From contig NZ_CP048602.1 of assembly GCF_012427705.1 (NCBI RefSeq), forward strand, positions 2,480,001-2,544,000: a DNA stretch of 64,000 nucleotides. Reading direction: 5' to 3'. Made by a program: the position numbers and the translations under genes. Each line of letters opens with the position of its first letter. Position 1 is the first letter of the stretch. The notes under the pieces are model-generated. The model made no database searches. It was not told where the DNA came from and saw nothing but the letters and a program-made list of their open reading frames with translations. Positions 54,300-63,462 of the stretch are shown here, piece after piece. The DNA comes from Vreelandella piezotolerans. GTDB taxonomy: Bacteria; Pseudomonadota; Gammaproteobacteria; Pseudomonadales; Halomonadaceae.

Positions 54300-57200
54300 T
54301 GCCGCCCTCACCCATACACGCACCACGCTTTTACTGCTCGTCGGGCTATTGCTAGCGGGGACGACCGCTTGGCAGATGATTCCCAAAGAGGCGAACCCGG
54401 ACGTGACGATCCCGATCATCTATGTGTCGCTCGCCCTAGAGGGCGTGAGCCCTGAAGATGGCGAGCGTCTCTTGGTGCGCCCCATGGAGCAAGAGCTTCG
54501 TGGCATCGAGGGGCTGCGTAAGTTCACCGCACAGTCCAGCGAAGGGCACGGTTCGGTGACGCTGGAGTTCGACCCCGGATTTGATCCCGATACCGCGCTG
54601 GCCGACGTCCGGGAGCGTGTCGATATTGCCCGCAGCAGCCTACCCGACGAAGCCGAAGAGCCTCGGGTGATGGAGGTGAATGTCTCCGAGTTTCCTGTGC
54701 TGAGCATTGGCCTCTCCGGTGAGCTGGATACCCGCGAGCGCATGACCATTGCCCGGCGCTTGAAAGAGGAGATCGAAGGCATTGCCGATGTGCTCGAAGT
54801 GGACATCGCGGGGGAGCGGGAGGACCTGTTGGAAATCGTCGTCGACCCATTGGTGCTGGAGAGCTACGGCGTCGATTTCGATACGCTGTTCAATCAAGTG
54901 TCGCGCAATAACCGCTTGGTGGCCGCGGGCAGCCTGGATACCGGTGCAGGGCGACTAGCGCTAAAAGTGCCTGGGATCATCGAGTCGCTGAACGACGTGA
55001 TGAACATGCCGGTGAAGGTCGAGGATGACCAAGTCGTCACCTTTGGCGATGTGGCTTGGATTCACCCGACCTACAAAGAGGCGGAAGGGTTCGCCCGGAT
55101 CGATGGCCAGCCTGCCGTGGTATTGGAAATTTCCAAACGCGCCGGGGCCAATATCATTGCCACCATCGAGGCGGTGCGGGCCACTTTTGCCCAAGCAGAG
55201 GAGCTGCTGCCGGAGCAGCTGCGTGTCACCACCATTCTCGATGAATCGGTGACCGTGCAGAACATGCTCTCGGAGCTGCTCAATAACGTATTGACCGCCG
55301 TGGTGCTGGTGCTGATCGTGGTGGTGGCCGTGATGGGCTGGCGGATGGCGCTGCTGGTAGGGCTGACGATTCCAGGGGCGTTTTTGACCGGCATTCTGCT
55401 GGTGTGGGCGTTTGGCTTCACGCTCAACATCGTGGTGCTGTTTGCACTGATTTTGGTCGCGGGCATGCTCGTGGATGGGGCTATCGTCGTCAGCGAGTTG
55501 GCCGACCGGCATCTGCACGACGGCCAAGCACCGCATCAAGCGTGGCTCAATGCCGCCTCACGCATGAGCTGGCCGGTCATCGCCTCTACGGCAACGACAC
55601 TTGCCGTGTTCATCCCGCTGCTGTTTTGGCCGGGCGTGGTGGGCCAATTCATGAAGTACCTGCCGGCTACGGTGATTCTATGCTTGCTGGCCTCGCTGGC
55701 CATGGCGCTGGTGTTTCTGCCTACGCTCGGCCGGTTGTTCACCCGCACTTCGCACGCTAGTGGCTCCGGGCCGATAGACGAAAGCACGGCGCTCGGGCGT
55801 AGTTATCGTCGCCTATTGGGCCGCCTGCTGCAGCATCCGGCCTGGGTACTGCTGTTTGCGGTACTGCTCATTGCCCTGCTATACACCGGCTATGCCCGTT
55901 TCAATCATGGCGTGGATTTCTTTCCTAACGTCGAACCCGACAGCGCCCAGGTGCTGGTCCGCGCTCGCGGTGATTTCTCGGCAGAGGAAACGGATGCCAT
56001 TCTGCAGCGCGTAGAGCAGCGTTTGGAAGGCATGGGCGAAGTGGAAGCCCTCTATGCGCGCTCTTACGCCGTGCCTGACCAGCAGATGGGTAGCGATGTG
56101 ATTGGCATGCTGCAGTTTCAGTTCATCGACTGGTATCAGCGTCGCCCGGCGCGCACCATTTTGGCGGACATGGCCGAGCGCACCCAAGACATCCCAGGCA
56201 TTACTCTGGAATTCCAGGAGCAGGAAATGGGTCCCGGCGGCGGTAAGCCCATCGTCCTGGAAGTCAGCGCGACGGACCCAGAGGTGGCCGATGCGGGGGT
56301 CGATCAACTGACGGCCATGATGCGCCAGCTGGGCGGTTTCACCGATATTCAGGATAACCGCAGCCTGCCGGGCGTCGAGTGGCAGGTGAATGTGGACCGC
56401 GAAGCGGCCGCCCGAATGGGGACCGATATCACCACGATTGGCAGTGCCGTGCAGCTACTCACGACCGGCCTGCAAGTGGCATCCTACCGCCCGCCCACGG
56501 TCAACGACGAGGTGGATATTCGCGTGCGCCTACCGGAGAACTGGCGCACGCTGAACCAGCTCGAACGTTTGACCATCAATACCCCACGGGGCCAGGTTCC
56601 GATTTCCCACTTCGTCGAGATCACTCCTGCGCCCAAGGTGGGCACGCTCAACCGCATCGATGGCCGTCGCGCCATTACGGTCGAAGCCGACTTAGCGCCA
56701 GAATTCTTGGCCGATGAGCGGCTGCGCGCGCTATTGGACGCTGGCCAAGGCCAACTGCCCGACGGTTTGATGGTCAACGTCGCCGGTGAGCAAGAGGATC
56801 AGCAGGAGTCGATGCAGTTTCTGGTCAGCGCTTTCTTGGTTGCGATTGGCTTGATGGCATTGATTCTGGTGACGCAGTTCAATAGCTACTACCAAGCCGC
56901 GCTGGTGCTGTCGGCGATCGTTTTCTCGACCGCCGGGGTGTTGATGGGCTTGCTGATCACCGGCCAAGCTTTTGGCATCGTGATGGTGGGTATGGGGGTC
57001 ATCGCGCTAGCGGGTATCGTGGTGAACAACAATATCGTCTTGATCGATACCTATAACGAGCTGCGCGCCGAGGGCATGCCCCCCGCTCAAGCGGCCTTGG
57101 AAGCAGGCTGTTTACGCCTGCGCCCGGTGCTACTCACCGCGATTACGACCGTACTGGGGTTGATGCCGATGGTGTTGGGCGTCAACGTCAATTTGTTTGC

Positions 57201-57351
57201 CCCGGCATTAGGTTTCAACGCCCCGTCTGCCCAGTGGTGGACACAAATGTCCAGCGCCATTGCCGGCGGCCTCACCTTCGCCACTGCCCTCACCCTCCTG
57301 CTCACCCCGTGCATGCTAGTGATTGGAGGTAAGTTAAGGCGTGATAAATAA
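54283..57351 (+). CDS. RND efflux pump, HAE1-like permease
   Basis: Proton-driven exporter of the AcrB/heavy-metal-type family. 1,022 residues from the ATG at 54283, which has AGGAAGG five bases upstream; the GTG at 54277 is too close. Twelve membrane helices in the 1+5 / 1+5 plan, with large periplasmic loops. The conserved TM4 GMLVDGAIVV acid is present near residue 400. IPGAFLTGILLVWAFGFTLN and GIVVNNNIVLIDTYNEL near residue 905 are further marks. Lacks features that would define the substrate. Coupled to its adaptor; divergent from mdh. Confidence 0.93.
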   Translation: MRRLINAALTHTRTTLLLLVGLLLAGTTAWQMIPKEANPDVTIPIIYVSLALEGVSPEDGERLLVRPMEQELRGIEGLRKFTAQSSEGHGSVTLEFDPGFDPDTALADVRERVDIARSSLPDEAEEPRVMEVNVSEFPVLSIGLSGELDTRERMTIARRLKEEIEGIADVLEVDIAGEREDLLEIVVDPLVLESYGVDFDTLFNQVSRNNRLVAAGSLDTGAGRLALKVPGIIESLNDVMNMPVKVEDDQVVTFGDVAWIHPTYKEAEGFARIDGQPAVVLEISKRAGANIIATIEAVRATFAQAEELLPEQLRVTTILDESVTVQNMLSELLNNVLTAVVLVLIVVVAVMGWRMALLVGLTIPGAFLTGILLVWAFGFTLNIVVLFALILVAGMLVDGAIVVSELADRHLHDGQAPHQAWLNAASRMSWPVIASTATTLAVFIPLLFWPGVVGQFMKYLPATVILCLLASLAMALVFLPTLGRLFTRTSHASGSGPIDESTALGRSYRRLLGRLLQHPAWVLLFAVLLIALLYTGYARFNHGVDFFPNVEPDSAQVLVRARGDFSAEETDAILQRVEQRLEGMGEVEALYARSYAVPDQQMGSDVIGMLQFQFIDWYQRRPARTILADMAERTQDIPGITLEFQEQEMGPGGGKPIVLEVSATDPEVADAGVDQLTAMMRQLGGFTDIQDNRSLPGVEWQVNVDREAAARMGTDITTIGSAVQLLTTGLQVASYRPPTVNDEVDIRVRLPENWRTLNQLERLTINTPRGQVPISHFVEITPAPKVGTLNRIDGRRAITVEADLAPEFLADERLRALLDAGQGQLPDGLMVNVAGEQEDQQESMQFLVSAFLVAIGLMALILVTQFNSYYQAALVLSAIVFSTAGVLMGLLITGQAFGIVMVGMGVIALAGIVVNNNIVLIDTYNELRAEGMPPAQAALEAGCLRLRPVLLTAITTVLGLMPMVLGVNVNLFAPALGFNAPSAQWWTQMSSAIAGGLTFATALTLLLTPCMLVIGGKLRRDK

Positions 57352-57374
57352 ATGGTGAGTGGTGAAGCATTGTG

Positions 57375-57402
57375 CATCAGGCAGCGGGCGCGCTGCCTGA
57401 TG
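57375..57402. terminator. Bidirectional hairpin between the RND pump and rsd
   Basis: A 12-base-pair perfect stem CATCAGGCAGCG/CGCTGCCTGATG with loop GGCG. It lies between two converging genes and has no T tract, so its function as a terminator is uncertain. Two heptamer-like units (TGAGTGG) precede it after the pump stop. Confidence 0.5.
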
Positions 57403-57410
57403 ATGAGATG

Positions 57411-57899
57411 TTAGGCGGGGGATTTGGCCTGCTGGGGGCTGTGGGCAGCGTGCAAGCGGGCGATGAGCTGGTCTTCCAGGGCAAAGCGCTCGGTCAGGCC
57501 TTTGGCAAGGCGGTCGATCCAGGCGGGGAGGCGCGCTAGGTTTTGCTGGCAGCGTACTGAAGAGGCGAAATCCTCGTCGAACTCCAGCACCATGGCCGTG
57601 GACATCTCTAGCCGTTCGAGCAATTTACCGGCGATTTGCAGCGCGCTATCGTCGTCGAAGGCTTTGGCTTCTTCCGCTAGCTGCGGATACACCTCGAAGT
57701 GACCCGCGCTGATGTAGTCCATCAGCAGCTCGCTGAAGGTGTCGATACGCGCCTTGCTCACGGCTTCCAGCTCCGCGTCACAGGCATCTTTTAGCTCAAT
57801 GAAGCTCACCAGCAGCGCTCGGCGTTGATCCAGCCAGCGGTCGATCAGGCTGTGCACGCCCCCCCAGCGCTCCAGGGCATTTTTGCAATCTTCGAGCAT
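57411..57899 (-). CDS. rsd: Regulator of sigma D/AlgQ-family protein
   Basis: Binds sigma-70 to favour alternative sigma factors (Rsd), or regulates alginate and virulence in Pseudomonas (AlgQ). 162 residues from the ATG at 57899 (AGGAG eight bases upstream). The longer frame from 58019 has no support. Matching features: MLEDCKNALERWGGVHSLIDRWLDQRRALLV start, and the family's helical fold with LEFDEDF near 110. Upstream lies a hairpin, then dsbB. AlgQ next to a DsbB homologue is known in Pseudomonas. Confidence 0.9.
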   Translation of the reverse strand: MLEDCKNALERWGGVHSLIDRWLDQRRALLVSFIELKDACDAELEAVSKARIDTFSELLMDYISAGHFEVYPQLAEEAKAFDDDSALQIAGKLLERLEMSTAMVLEFDEDFASSVRCQQNLARLPAWIDRLAKGLTERFALEDQLIARLHAAHSPQQAKSPA

Positions 57900-58026
57900 G
57901 GGGCTTTCTCCTTGCAGATAGCCGCCTTGAACAGGGCTAGACTCGCTTTTCCTTCTACCTCTGTCAATCCTGGCGGGAATGATTTCCTTGATACTGGAGA
58001 GTACGTCTTCGTTAGTCAACGCTTGC

Positions 58027-58059
58027 GTTAGACAGCCGTCGATAGATCGGCTGCCTAAC
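58027..58059 (-). terminator. Hairpin after dsbB
   Basis: A long stem (GTTAG with CAGCCG, loop of about nine bases, CGGCTG with CTAAC) lies just after the dsbB stop. There is no T run, so it may be a processing or folded 3' end, or part of a repeat. Confidence 0.4.
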
Positions 58060-58066
58060 GACTATG

Positions 58067-58567
58067 CTAGCGCTTGATGGCTAGCCACAGCATACGCAGC
58101 GGCGCCAGGGCCAGCACCAGAAAACCGATCAGCGTCCAGGCAGGCAGTGACAGCCCTAACAGCATGAAGTCGATCTCAGCGCACTCGCCTGACCCTGTCA
58201 GCACCATGGCGACAACGTCCTGCATGGGCAGGATATCCATCATGTAATCGAGCCCTGGGCCGCAGCTCGGCACTTCATCGGCAGGCAGCCCCTGCAGCCA
58301 CACATGCCGCCCAGCAATGAAGGCACCAGTGCCTACGGCCGCCAGCCCCAATACGCCGTAGAGGCCTTTGCCAACACCGCCTTTAGGGTTATGGATGGCC
58401 GCCATGGCTAGCACCAAGCCAGCCGCGATGACCGCTACGCGCTGAAAAATACACAGCGGACATGGCTCCAAGCCAGCAATGTGCTCTAGGCTCAAGGCAA
58501 CGGCCATCATCAATACGCAAAAAGCAACACCGGCAAGCGCCGCCGGACGAATAGCGGAAGGGGTCAT
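58067..58567 (-). CDS. dsbB: Disulfide bond formation protein B
   Basis: Re-oxidises DsbA in the inner membrane and passes electrons to quinone. 166 residues and four membrane helices. First active pair PCPLCIFQR (CxxC) near residue 36; second pair VPSCGPGLDYMM and GSGECAEID near 100-130. It overlaps gshA by four bases (ATGA), so the two are co-translated. Thiol chemistry theme with gshA. Confidence 0.94.
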   Translation of the reverse strand: MTPSAIRPAALAGVAFCVLMMAVALSLEHIAGLEPCPLCIFQRVAVIAAGLVLAMAAIHNPKGGVGKGLYGVLGLAAVGTGAFIAGRHVWLQGLPADEVPSCGPGLDYMMDILPMQDVVAMVLTGSGECAEIDFMLLGLSLPAWTLIGFLVLALAPLRMLWLAIKR

Positions 58568-60204
58568 TGGGCATCCTCGGAGGGTAAAGCGGACAGCGCC
58601 CGTGACTCACGCGCCTTGGCAAAATAGCTCTCAAGAAACGCGCTGAAGCTCTCTTGGTCGGCCTCTTCGATATCCCGTTGCTGCTGATGCGAGGTATCGA
58701 TCAACTGCGCCAGCAGTGCCTCGCGAGAGCGTAACATGGGCGTGGCTTTTAGCTTATCGGCTTGCGCCTGCGCCATTTCAAGCAGCGTATCGCTCAGTGA
58801 GCCATTGCTTTCCTGCAGACGCGCCAGCATCTGCCCTGACGGTGTTAGCGATGGATCCTGAAGGCGTGGCGCCAACTCGTCGAGCGCAGCAGCGTGGGGC
58901 TCGCCCTCTTCGACCGCATCGAGCAGCCGCGCCACATCGGCCATCTCCGCAAAGATTTGCTCGCCCCACTCAGGCAGTGTGACCGACTCGCCATCCCGCG
59001 TGAGACGAAGCTCCGGATCGCGCCCACGCTCTACCACTAAGCGACGGTTATCGTCCAAACGGTCGCACTCCTCGTCAGAAATCCATGGGCTATCGCTAAG
59101 TAGACACCACATCAAGAAGGTATCGACGAAGCGCATCTGCGTTTCGGTGACGCCCAGCGGGTCGAACGGGTTGAGGTCCAGGCAGCGCACTTCGATGTAC
59201 TCGACGCCACGCGCCTCCAGGGCTTGGCTGGGGGTCTCGTTGTGTTTGGCAACACGCTTGGGCCGAATATCACTGTAGTACTCGTTTTCGATCTGCAGGA
59301 TATTGGCGTTGAGCTGCCGCCACTCGTCGCCGTTTCTCACGCCGAGTGCTTCGTAGTCGGGCCAGGGAGTGGAAATGGCATGACGCAGCGTATTGACGTA
59401 GTTCGACAGCGAGTTGAAACAGATTTTGAGCTGCGCCTGCACCTTGTTCTGGTAACCAAGATCCGACATGCGCAGTGTGGTCGCATAAGGCGCGTAATAC
59501 GTGTCGTCGCTCAGCGGCTGAAGTTTATCCGGCACGTGGCCATTCGGCAGAAAGCTCTTGTCGATGGCCGGCGAGGCGCCAAACAGATAGAGCAGCAGCC
59601 AGCTATGGCGACGAAAGTGGCGAATCATCCCGAAATATCGGGTCGAGCGGTAATCATTGAAGGGAATATTGGTGGCTTTTTCCATTTCCCGTAGGGCGTG
59701 CCACATATCCTCTGGCAACGACACGTTGTAATGCACGCCTGCAATCGCCTGCATGATACGCCCGTAACGCACGTCCAACCCTTTGCGGTAAACGTGCTTC
59801 ATGGTGCCCACATTGGAGCGACCGTAATCGGCAATGGGTACGCTGTCGTTGCCAGAAAGACGTGCTGGCATGCTGCCCGGCCAGATCCACTCGCTGTCTA
59901 GATGATGATAGGTAAATGTGTGCAGATCAGATAAGAAGGCCAGTGCCTCCTTCGGCTCGGAGTAGACCGGGGTGATGTACTCCAGCAGCGCTTCGGAGTA
60001 ATCGGTGGTGATATGCGGGTGCGTCAGTTTCGATCCGAGCGCGTGCGGGTGAGGCGTTTGGGCGATATGGCCATGGGCATCGACCCGCAAACCCTCTTTT
60101 TCCAATCCGCGACGCAGGCGACCCAAACGCCCTAACCGCGCGCTCGGCAGCAGCCGCTCTACCTGGGCGGTGAGCGAGGGTGGCACAGTGAGTGGTTCAG
60201 ACAA
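58564..60204 (-). CDS. gshA: Glutamate-cysteine ligase
   Basis: First step of glutathione synthesis. The frame begins with a GTG at 60213 that touches the Shine-Dalgarno sequence AAGGAG (one base away), so the TTG at 60204 (MSEPLTVPPSLTAQ, eight bases away) is the likelier start; 546 residues. Family marks: GLEKEGLRVDAHGHIAQTPHP near residue 35, LGSKLTHPHITTDYSEALLE near 62, FEL-like DPLGVTETQMRFVD region near 350. Length is slightly more than E. coli (518). dsbB follows with a four-base overlap. Confidence 0.93.
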   Translation of the reverse strand: MSEPLTVPPSLTAQVERLLPSARLGRLGRLRRGLEKEGLRVDAHGHIAQTPHPHALGSKLTHPHITTDYSEALLEYITPVYSEPKEALAFLSDLHTFTYHHLDSEWIWPGSMPARLSGNDSVPIADYGRSNVGTMKHVYRKGLDVRYGRIMQAIAGVHYNVSLPEDMWHALREMEKATNIPFNDYRSTRYFGMIRHFRRHSWLLLYLFGASPAIDKSFLPNGHVPDKLQPLSDDTYYAPYATTLRMSDLGYQNKVQAQLKICFNSLSNYVNTLRHAISTPWPDYEALGVRNGDEWRQLNANILQIENEYYSDIRPKRVAKHNETPSQALEARGVEYIEVRCLDLNPFDPLGVTETQMRFVDTFLMWCLLSDSPWISDEECDRLDDNRRLVVERGRDPELRLTRDGESVTLPEWGEQIFAEMADVARLLDAVEEGEPHAAALDELAPRLQDPSLTPSGQMLARLQESNGSLSDTLLEMAQAQADKLKATPMLRSREALLAQLIDTSHQQQRDIEEADQESFSAFLESYFAKARESRALSALPSEDAQ

Positions 60205-60225
60205 GGTGAACACTCCTTGTTAGTA

Positions 60226-60246
60226 AGGCCTGCATCGCGCAGGCCT
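60226..60246 (-). other. Hairpin in the tex-gshA spacer
   Basis: AGGCCTGC and GCAGGCCT form an eight-base-pair stem with a five-base loop, about 20 bases upstream of the gshA start. No T tract follows, so termination after tex is weak; it could shape the gshA leader. Confidence 0.35.
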
Positions 60247-60346
60247 CGTTGAGATCAGCTGGCATCGCCATAACCATTACCCTGCTTTCTAATCGAGAAT
60301 AGACAGCAGGATATGGCGGCAATGGTGAAATATTCAAGACACGCGA

Positions 60347-62701
60347 CTATTTGCCCCGCTTGGCTTTGAGCAACGCAGCACCGAGCGCCCCCATGGCGGC
60401 AGGGGCCTCATTTTGCTGTCCCGCTGGACGCTTGCCACCTTGGCGCTGGCTTCGGGCAGGCTTGCGCGGCGCTGGCGAGGCCGGACTGCCCGACACCTCG
60501 GGCTGTTCCGGTTCATCATCCAAGCGCATGGATAGCCCCACCCGTTTACGCGGAATGTCCACGCTCATCACTTTCACCGTGACGATATCCCCCGCCTTGA
60601 CGATGCTGCGCGGATCATCGATGAAGCGGTCGGACAGCGCCGAAATATGCACCAAGCCGTCTTGATGCACGCCAATATCCACGAATGCCCCAAAGTGGGT
60701 CACGTTAGTGACGGTGCCTTCCAACACCATGCCCAGCTTCAAATCGTTGAGGGTTTCGACGCCCTCACGGAATTCAGCGGCCTTGAACTCCGGGCGCGGG
60801 TCGCGACCGGGCTTATCCAGCTCTTTGAGAATATCGCTTACGGTAGGCACACCAAAGCGCTCATCGGCGAAGTCGGCGGGCTTGAGCGCTTTCAGGGTGG
60901 CGCTGTCGCCAATCAGCCCTTTCACGTCGCGGCTGTTCTGCTTGGCAATGCGCTCTACCAGCGTGTAGGCCTCGGGGTGAACCGCACTGGCGTCCAGCGG
61001 GTTCTCGGCGTTGCTGATACGCAAGAAGCCTGCGCACTGCTCGAAGGTTTTCGGGCCCAGGCGGCTCACTTCAAGTAGCTCTTTACGGCTCTTGAACGCC
61101 CCCTGAATGTTACGCTGCGCCACGATATTGTCGGCGATCGCCGCGCTGAGGCCTGCCACACGCGATAACAGCGCGCTGGAGGCGGTATTGAGATCCACGC
61201 CCACGGCGTTCACGCAGTCTTCGATGACCGCTTCCAGGCTGCGCGAGAGCTGCACTTGAGAAACATCGTGCTGATATTGGCCAACGCCGATGGATTTCGG
61301 TTCGATCTTCACCAGCTCGGCCAAGGGGTCTTGCAAGCGGCGGGCAATCGAGACAGCGCCGCGAATGGTCACGTCGAGATCCGGGAGTTCGCGCGCCGCG
61401 TACTCGGATGCCGAATACACCGATGCGCCCGCCTCGGATACCATTACCTTGCTCAGCCGATGGGCTGGAGCCAGCGCTTTTACCAGCTCGCCCGCGAGCT
61501 TATCGGTTTCCCGGCTGGCGGTGCCGTTACCCACGGCAATCAATTCCACGCCATGCTGCTTGACCAACTTGGCGAGCACGCTGAGCGACTCGTCCCAGCG
61601 GTTTTGCGGCGCATGGGGATAAATGGTGGCTTGGTCGACGAACTGGCCAGTGGCATCGACCACCGCTACTTTACAGCCGGTACGTAGGCCGGGGTCGAGC
61701 GCCAGGGTCACTTTCTGTCCGGCCGGTGCGGCGAGCAGCAGATCCTTCAAATTGGCGGCAAACACGTCGATGGCGGTCTGTTCGGCCTGCTCGCGCAGGC
61801 GGCCCAGCAGCTCGGTTTCCAGCGCGGTGTATAGCTTCACACGCCAGGTCCAGCGCACCACTTCATTCAACCACTTATCCGCTGCACGCCCCTCATCGCT
61901 AATGCCCACCTGCTTGGCAATCGCTACCTGGGCGGGATGGATGGGCGCGTCGTCTTCGCCCGGCAAGCGGATCGCCAGGCTCAAGATGCCTTCATTGCGG
62001 CCGCGGAACATGGCCAGCGCCCGGTGCGAGGGCACTTTCGCCAGCTTTTCGTCGTGCTCGAAGTAGTCGGAGAACTTCGCGCCCTCCTGCTGTTTGCCCT
62101 CCAGCACGCGCGCACTGAGTTCGCCCTCTTGCCATAGCCGCTCGCGCAGTTGACCAATGAGCTCCGGGTCTTCGGCAAAGCGCTCCATCAGAATCTGCTT
62201 GGCGCCATCCAGCGCCGCTTTGACATCGTCGATGGCGGGGATATCCCCCTCGGCTTCACGCAGGTAGTGGGCGGCTTCGCTTTCGGGCTCGAGCGCTGGA
62301 TTCGCCAGTAGCGCGTCGGCCAGGGGCTCCAACCCCGCCTCACGGGCAATTTGCGCTTTGGTGCGGCGCTTTTTCTTGAAGGGAAGGTATAAATCTTCCA
62401 AACGCTGCTTGGTATCGGCGGCTTGAATGGTCGCTTTAAGGCTCGCATCCAGTTTGCCCTGCTCATCGATGGCGGCTAATACCGCCTCACGACGCTCTTC
62501 CAGCTCGCGCAGGTAACGCAGGCGTTCGTCCAACTGGCGAAGCTGCGTATCGTCCAGCGCGCCAGTGACTTCTTTACGGTAACGGGCAATGAAAGGCACG
62601 GTAGCGCCCCCATCCAGAAGCTCTACCGTGGCGGCGACCTGTTCCGGCCGGACGCTCAGCTCTTCGGCCAAGCGTGCAGTAATGCGTTGTTTGACATCCA
62701 T
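60347..62701 (-). CDS. tex: Tex-family transcription accessory protein
   Basis: RNA/nucleic-acid-binding protein linked to transcription and toxin expression control. 784 residues from the ATG at 62701 (the earlier TTG is unlikely). Domains in order: N-terminal helix-turn-helix-like Tex_N (MDVKQRITARLAEEL, VPFIARYRKEVTGAL), the helical middle (KKKRRTKAQIAREAG), YqgF/RuvC-like nuclease fold (LDPGLRTGCKVAVVD) near residue 330, HhH (DLNTASSALLSRVAGLS) near residue 510, and a C-terminal S1 domain (LKLGMVLEGTVTNVTHFGAFVDIG) near 650. The last 50 residues are Pro/Gln/Lys-rich. Confidence 0.95.
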   Translation of the reverse strand: MDVKQRITARLAEELSVRPEQVAATVELLDGGATVPFIARYRKEVTGALDDTQLRQLDERLRYLRELEERREAVLAAIDEQGKLDASLKATIQAADTKQRLEDLYLPFKKKRRTKAQIAREAGLEPLADALLANPALEPESEAAHYLREAEGDIPAIDDVKAALDGAKQILMERFAEDPELIGQLRERLWQEGELSARVLEGKQQEGAKFSDYFEHDEKLAKVPSHRALAMFRGRNEGILSLAIRLPGEDDAPIHPAQVAIAKQVGISDEGRAADKWLNEVVRWTWRVKLYTALETELLGRLREQAEQTAIDVFAANLKDLLLAAPAGQKVTLALDPGLRTGCKVAVVDATGQFVDQATIYPHAPQNRWDESLSVLAKLVKQHGVELIAVGNGTASRETDKLAGELVKALAPAHRLSKVMVSEAGASVYSASEYAARELPDLDVTIRGAVSIARRLQDPLAELVKIEPKSIGVGQYQHDVSQVQLSRSLEAVIEDCVNAVGVDLNTASSALLSRVAGLSAAIADNIVAQRNIQGAFKSRKELLEVSRLGPKTFEQCAGFLRISNAENPLDASAVHPEAYTLVERIAKQNSRDVKGLIGDSATLKALKPADFADERFGVPTVSDILKELDKPGRDPRPEFKAAEFREGVETLNDLKLGMVLEGTVTNVTHFGAFVDIGVHQDGLVHISALSDRFIDDPRSIVKAGDIVTVKVMSVDIPRKRVGLSMRLDDEPEQPEVSGSPASPAPRKPARSQRQGGKRPAGQQNEAPAAMGALGAALLKAKRGK

Positions 62702-62761
62702 AACGTACAACTAACTCATGCAGCATTCGAGGTGCCGACAAGGTACCACAAACCACCTAGG

Positions 62762-62803
62762 GTGGCATGGCTTGGGTGGCATGGCTTGGGTCGCATGGGC
62801 TGC
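62762..62803 (+). repeat. 14-bp tandem repeat
   Basis: GTGGCATGGCTTGG twice exactly, and a diverged third copy (GTCGCATGGGCTGC). It lies in the tex-msrB spacer, about 20 bases past the msrB stop. Confidence 0.8.
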
Positions 62804-62823
62804 GTGGCCGACACCCGATACCG

Positions 62824-63321
62824 CTAGGCAGGCACGAAGCGCAGCGCCACGCCATTGTTGCACCAGCGCAGGCCGGTTGGCTCGGGGCCATCTTCGAACA
62901 CGTGCCCCTGGTGACCGCCGCAGCGGGCGCAGTGGTACTCGGTGCGCGGCCAGACCAACTTGAAATCCAGTTTGGTCAGCAAGTGACCTTCGACATGGTC
63001 GAAGAAACTCGGCCAACCGGTACCCGAGTCGTACTTCATGGCGCTGGTGAAGAGCAGCAAGTCGCAGCCTGCACACCGGTACTCGCCCTCACCGTACTGT
63101 TCATCCAGGGGGCTCGAAAACGCCGCTTCGGTGCCCTCTTCGCGCAATACATAAAAGGCGTCGTCCGAGAGGCGCTCCCGCCACTGCTCTTCACTCAACT
63201 CCAGCGTATCCAAATCCGGGGCGGCTTCGAGATCGAGACGGGGAAAACCGAACGAGACTCCCGGCAATACACCGGCCAAACCGGTCAACCCTGCCAGTCC
63301 TAGGAAGTGGCGACGTTTCAT
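62824..63321 (-). CDS. msrB: Exported peptide-methionine (R)-S-oxide reductase
   Basis: Repairs methionine R-sulfoxide. 165 residues from the ATG at 63321 (GGGAG eight bases upstream). The N terminus MKRRHFLGLAGLTGLAGVLPG looks like a Tat signal with RR. The MsrB domain follows: CAGCDLLLF and HCARCGGHQG zinc pairs, TGWPSFFDHV near the active site, and RWCNNGVALRF with the catalytic cysteine. Export makes this a periplasmic repair enzyme, unlike the usual cytoplasmic MsrB. Located between pckA and tex. Confidence 0.9.
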   Translation of the reverse strand: MKRRHFLGLAGLTGLAGVLPGVSFGFPRLDLEAAPDLDTLELSEEQWRERLSDDAFYVLREEGTEAAFSSPLDEQYGEGEYRCAGCDLLLFTSAMKYDSGTGWPSFFDHVEGHLLTKLDFKLVWPRTEYHCARCGGHQGHVFEDGPEPTGLRWCNNGVALRFVPA

Positions 63322-63375
63322 TGGCGTGACTCCCATCGACAACGGTCGAATAGCAAAGAGAAACAAGCAGATAAG

Positions 63376-63404
63376 AAAAAGGGACGGTGCCTACGCACCG
63401 TCCC
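63376..63404 (-). terminator. Rho-independent terminator after pckA
   Basis: On the minus strand GGGACGGTGC, loop GTAG, GCACCGTCCC, then five T. It lies about 60 bases after the pckA stop. Confidence 0.95.
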
Positions 63405-63462
63405 TTTCTGACTACTTAGTTGCCCTTACGTTCGGCAACTACTGTTCGCGAGACGTAAAAAA

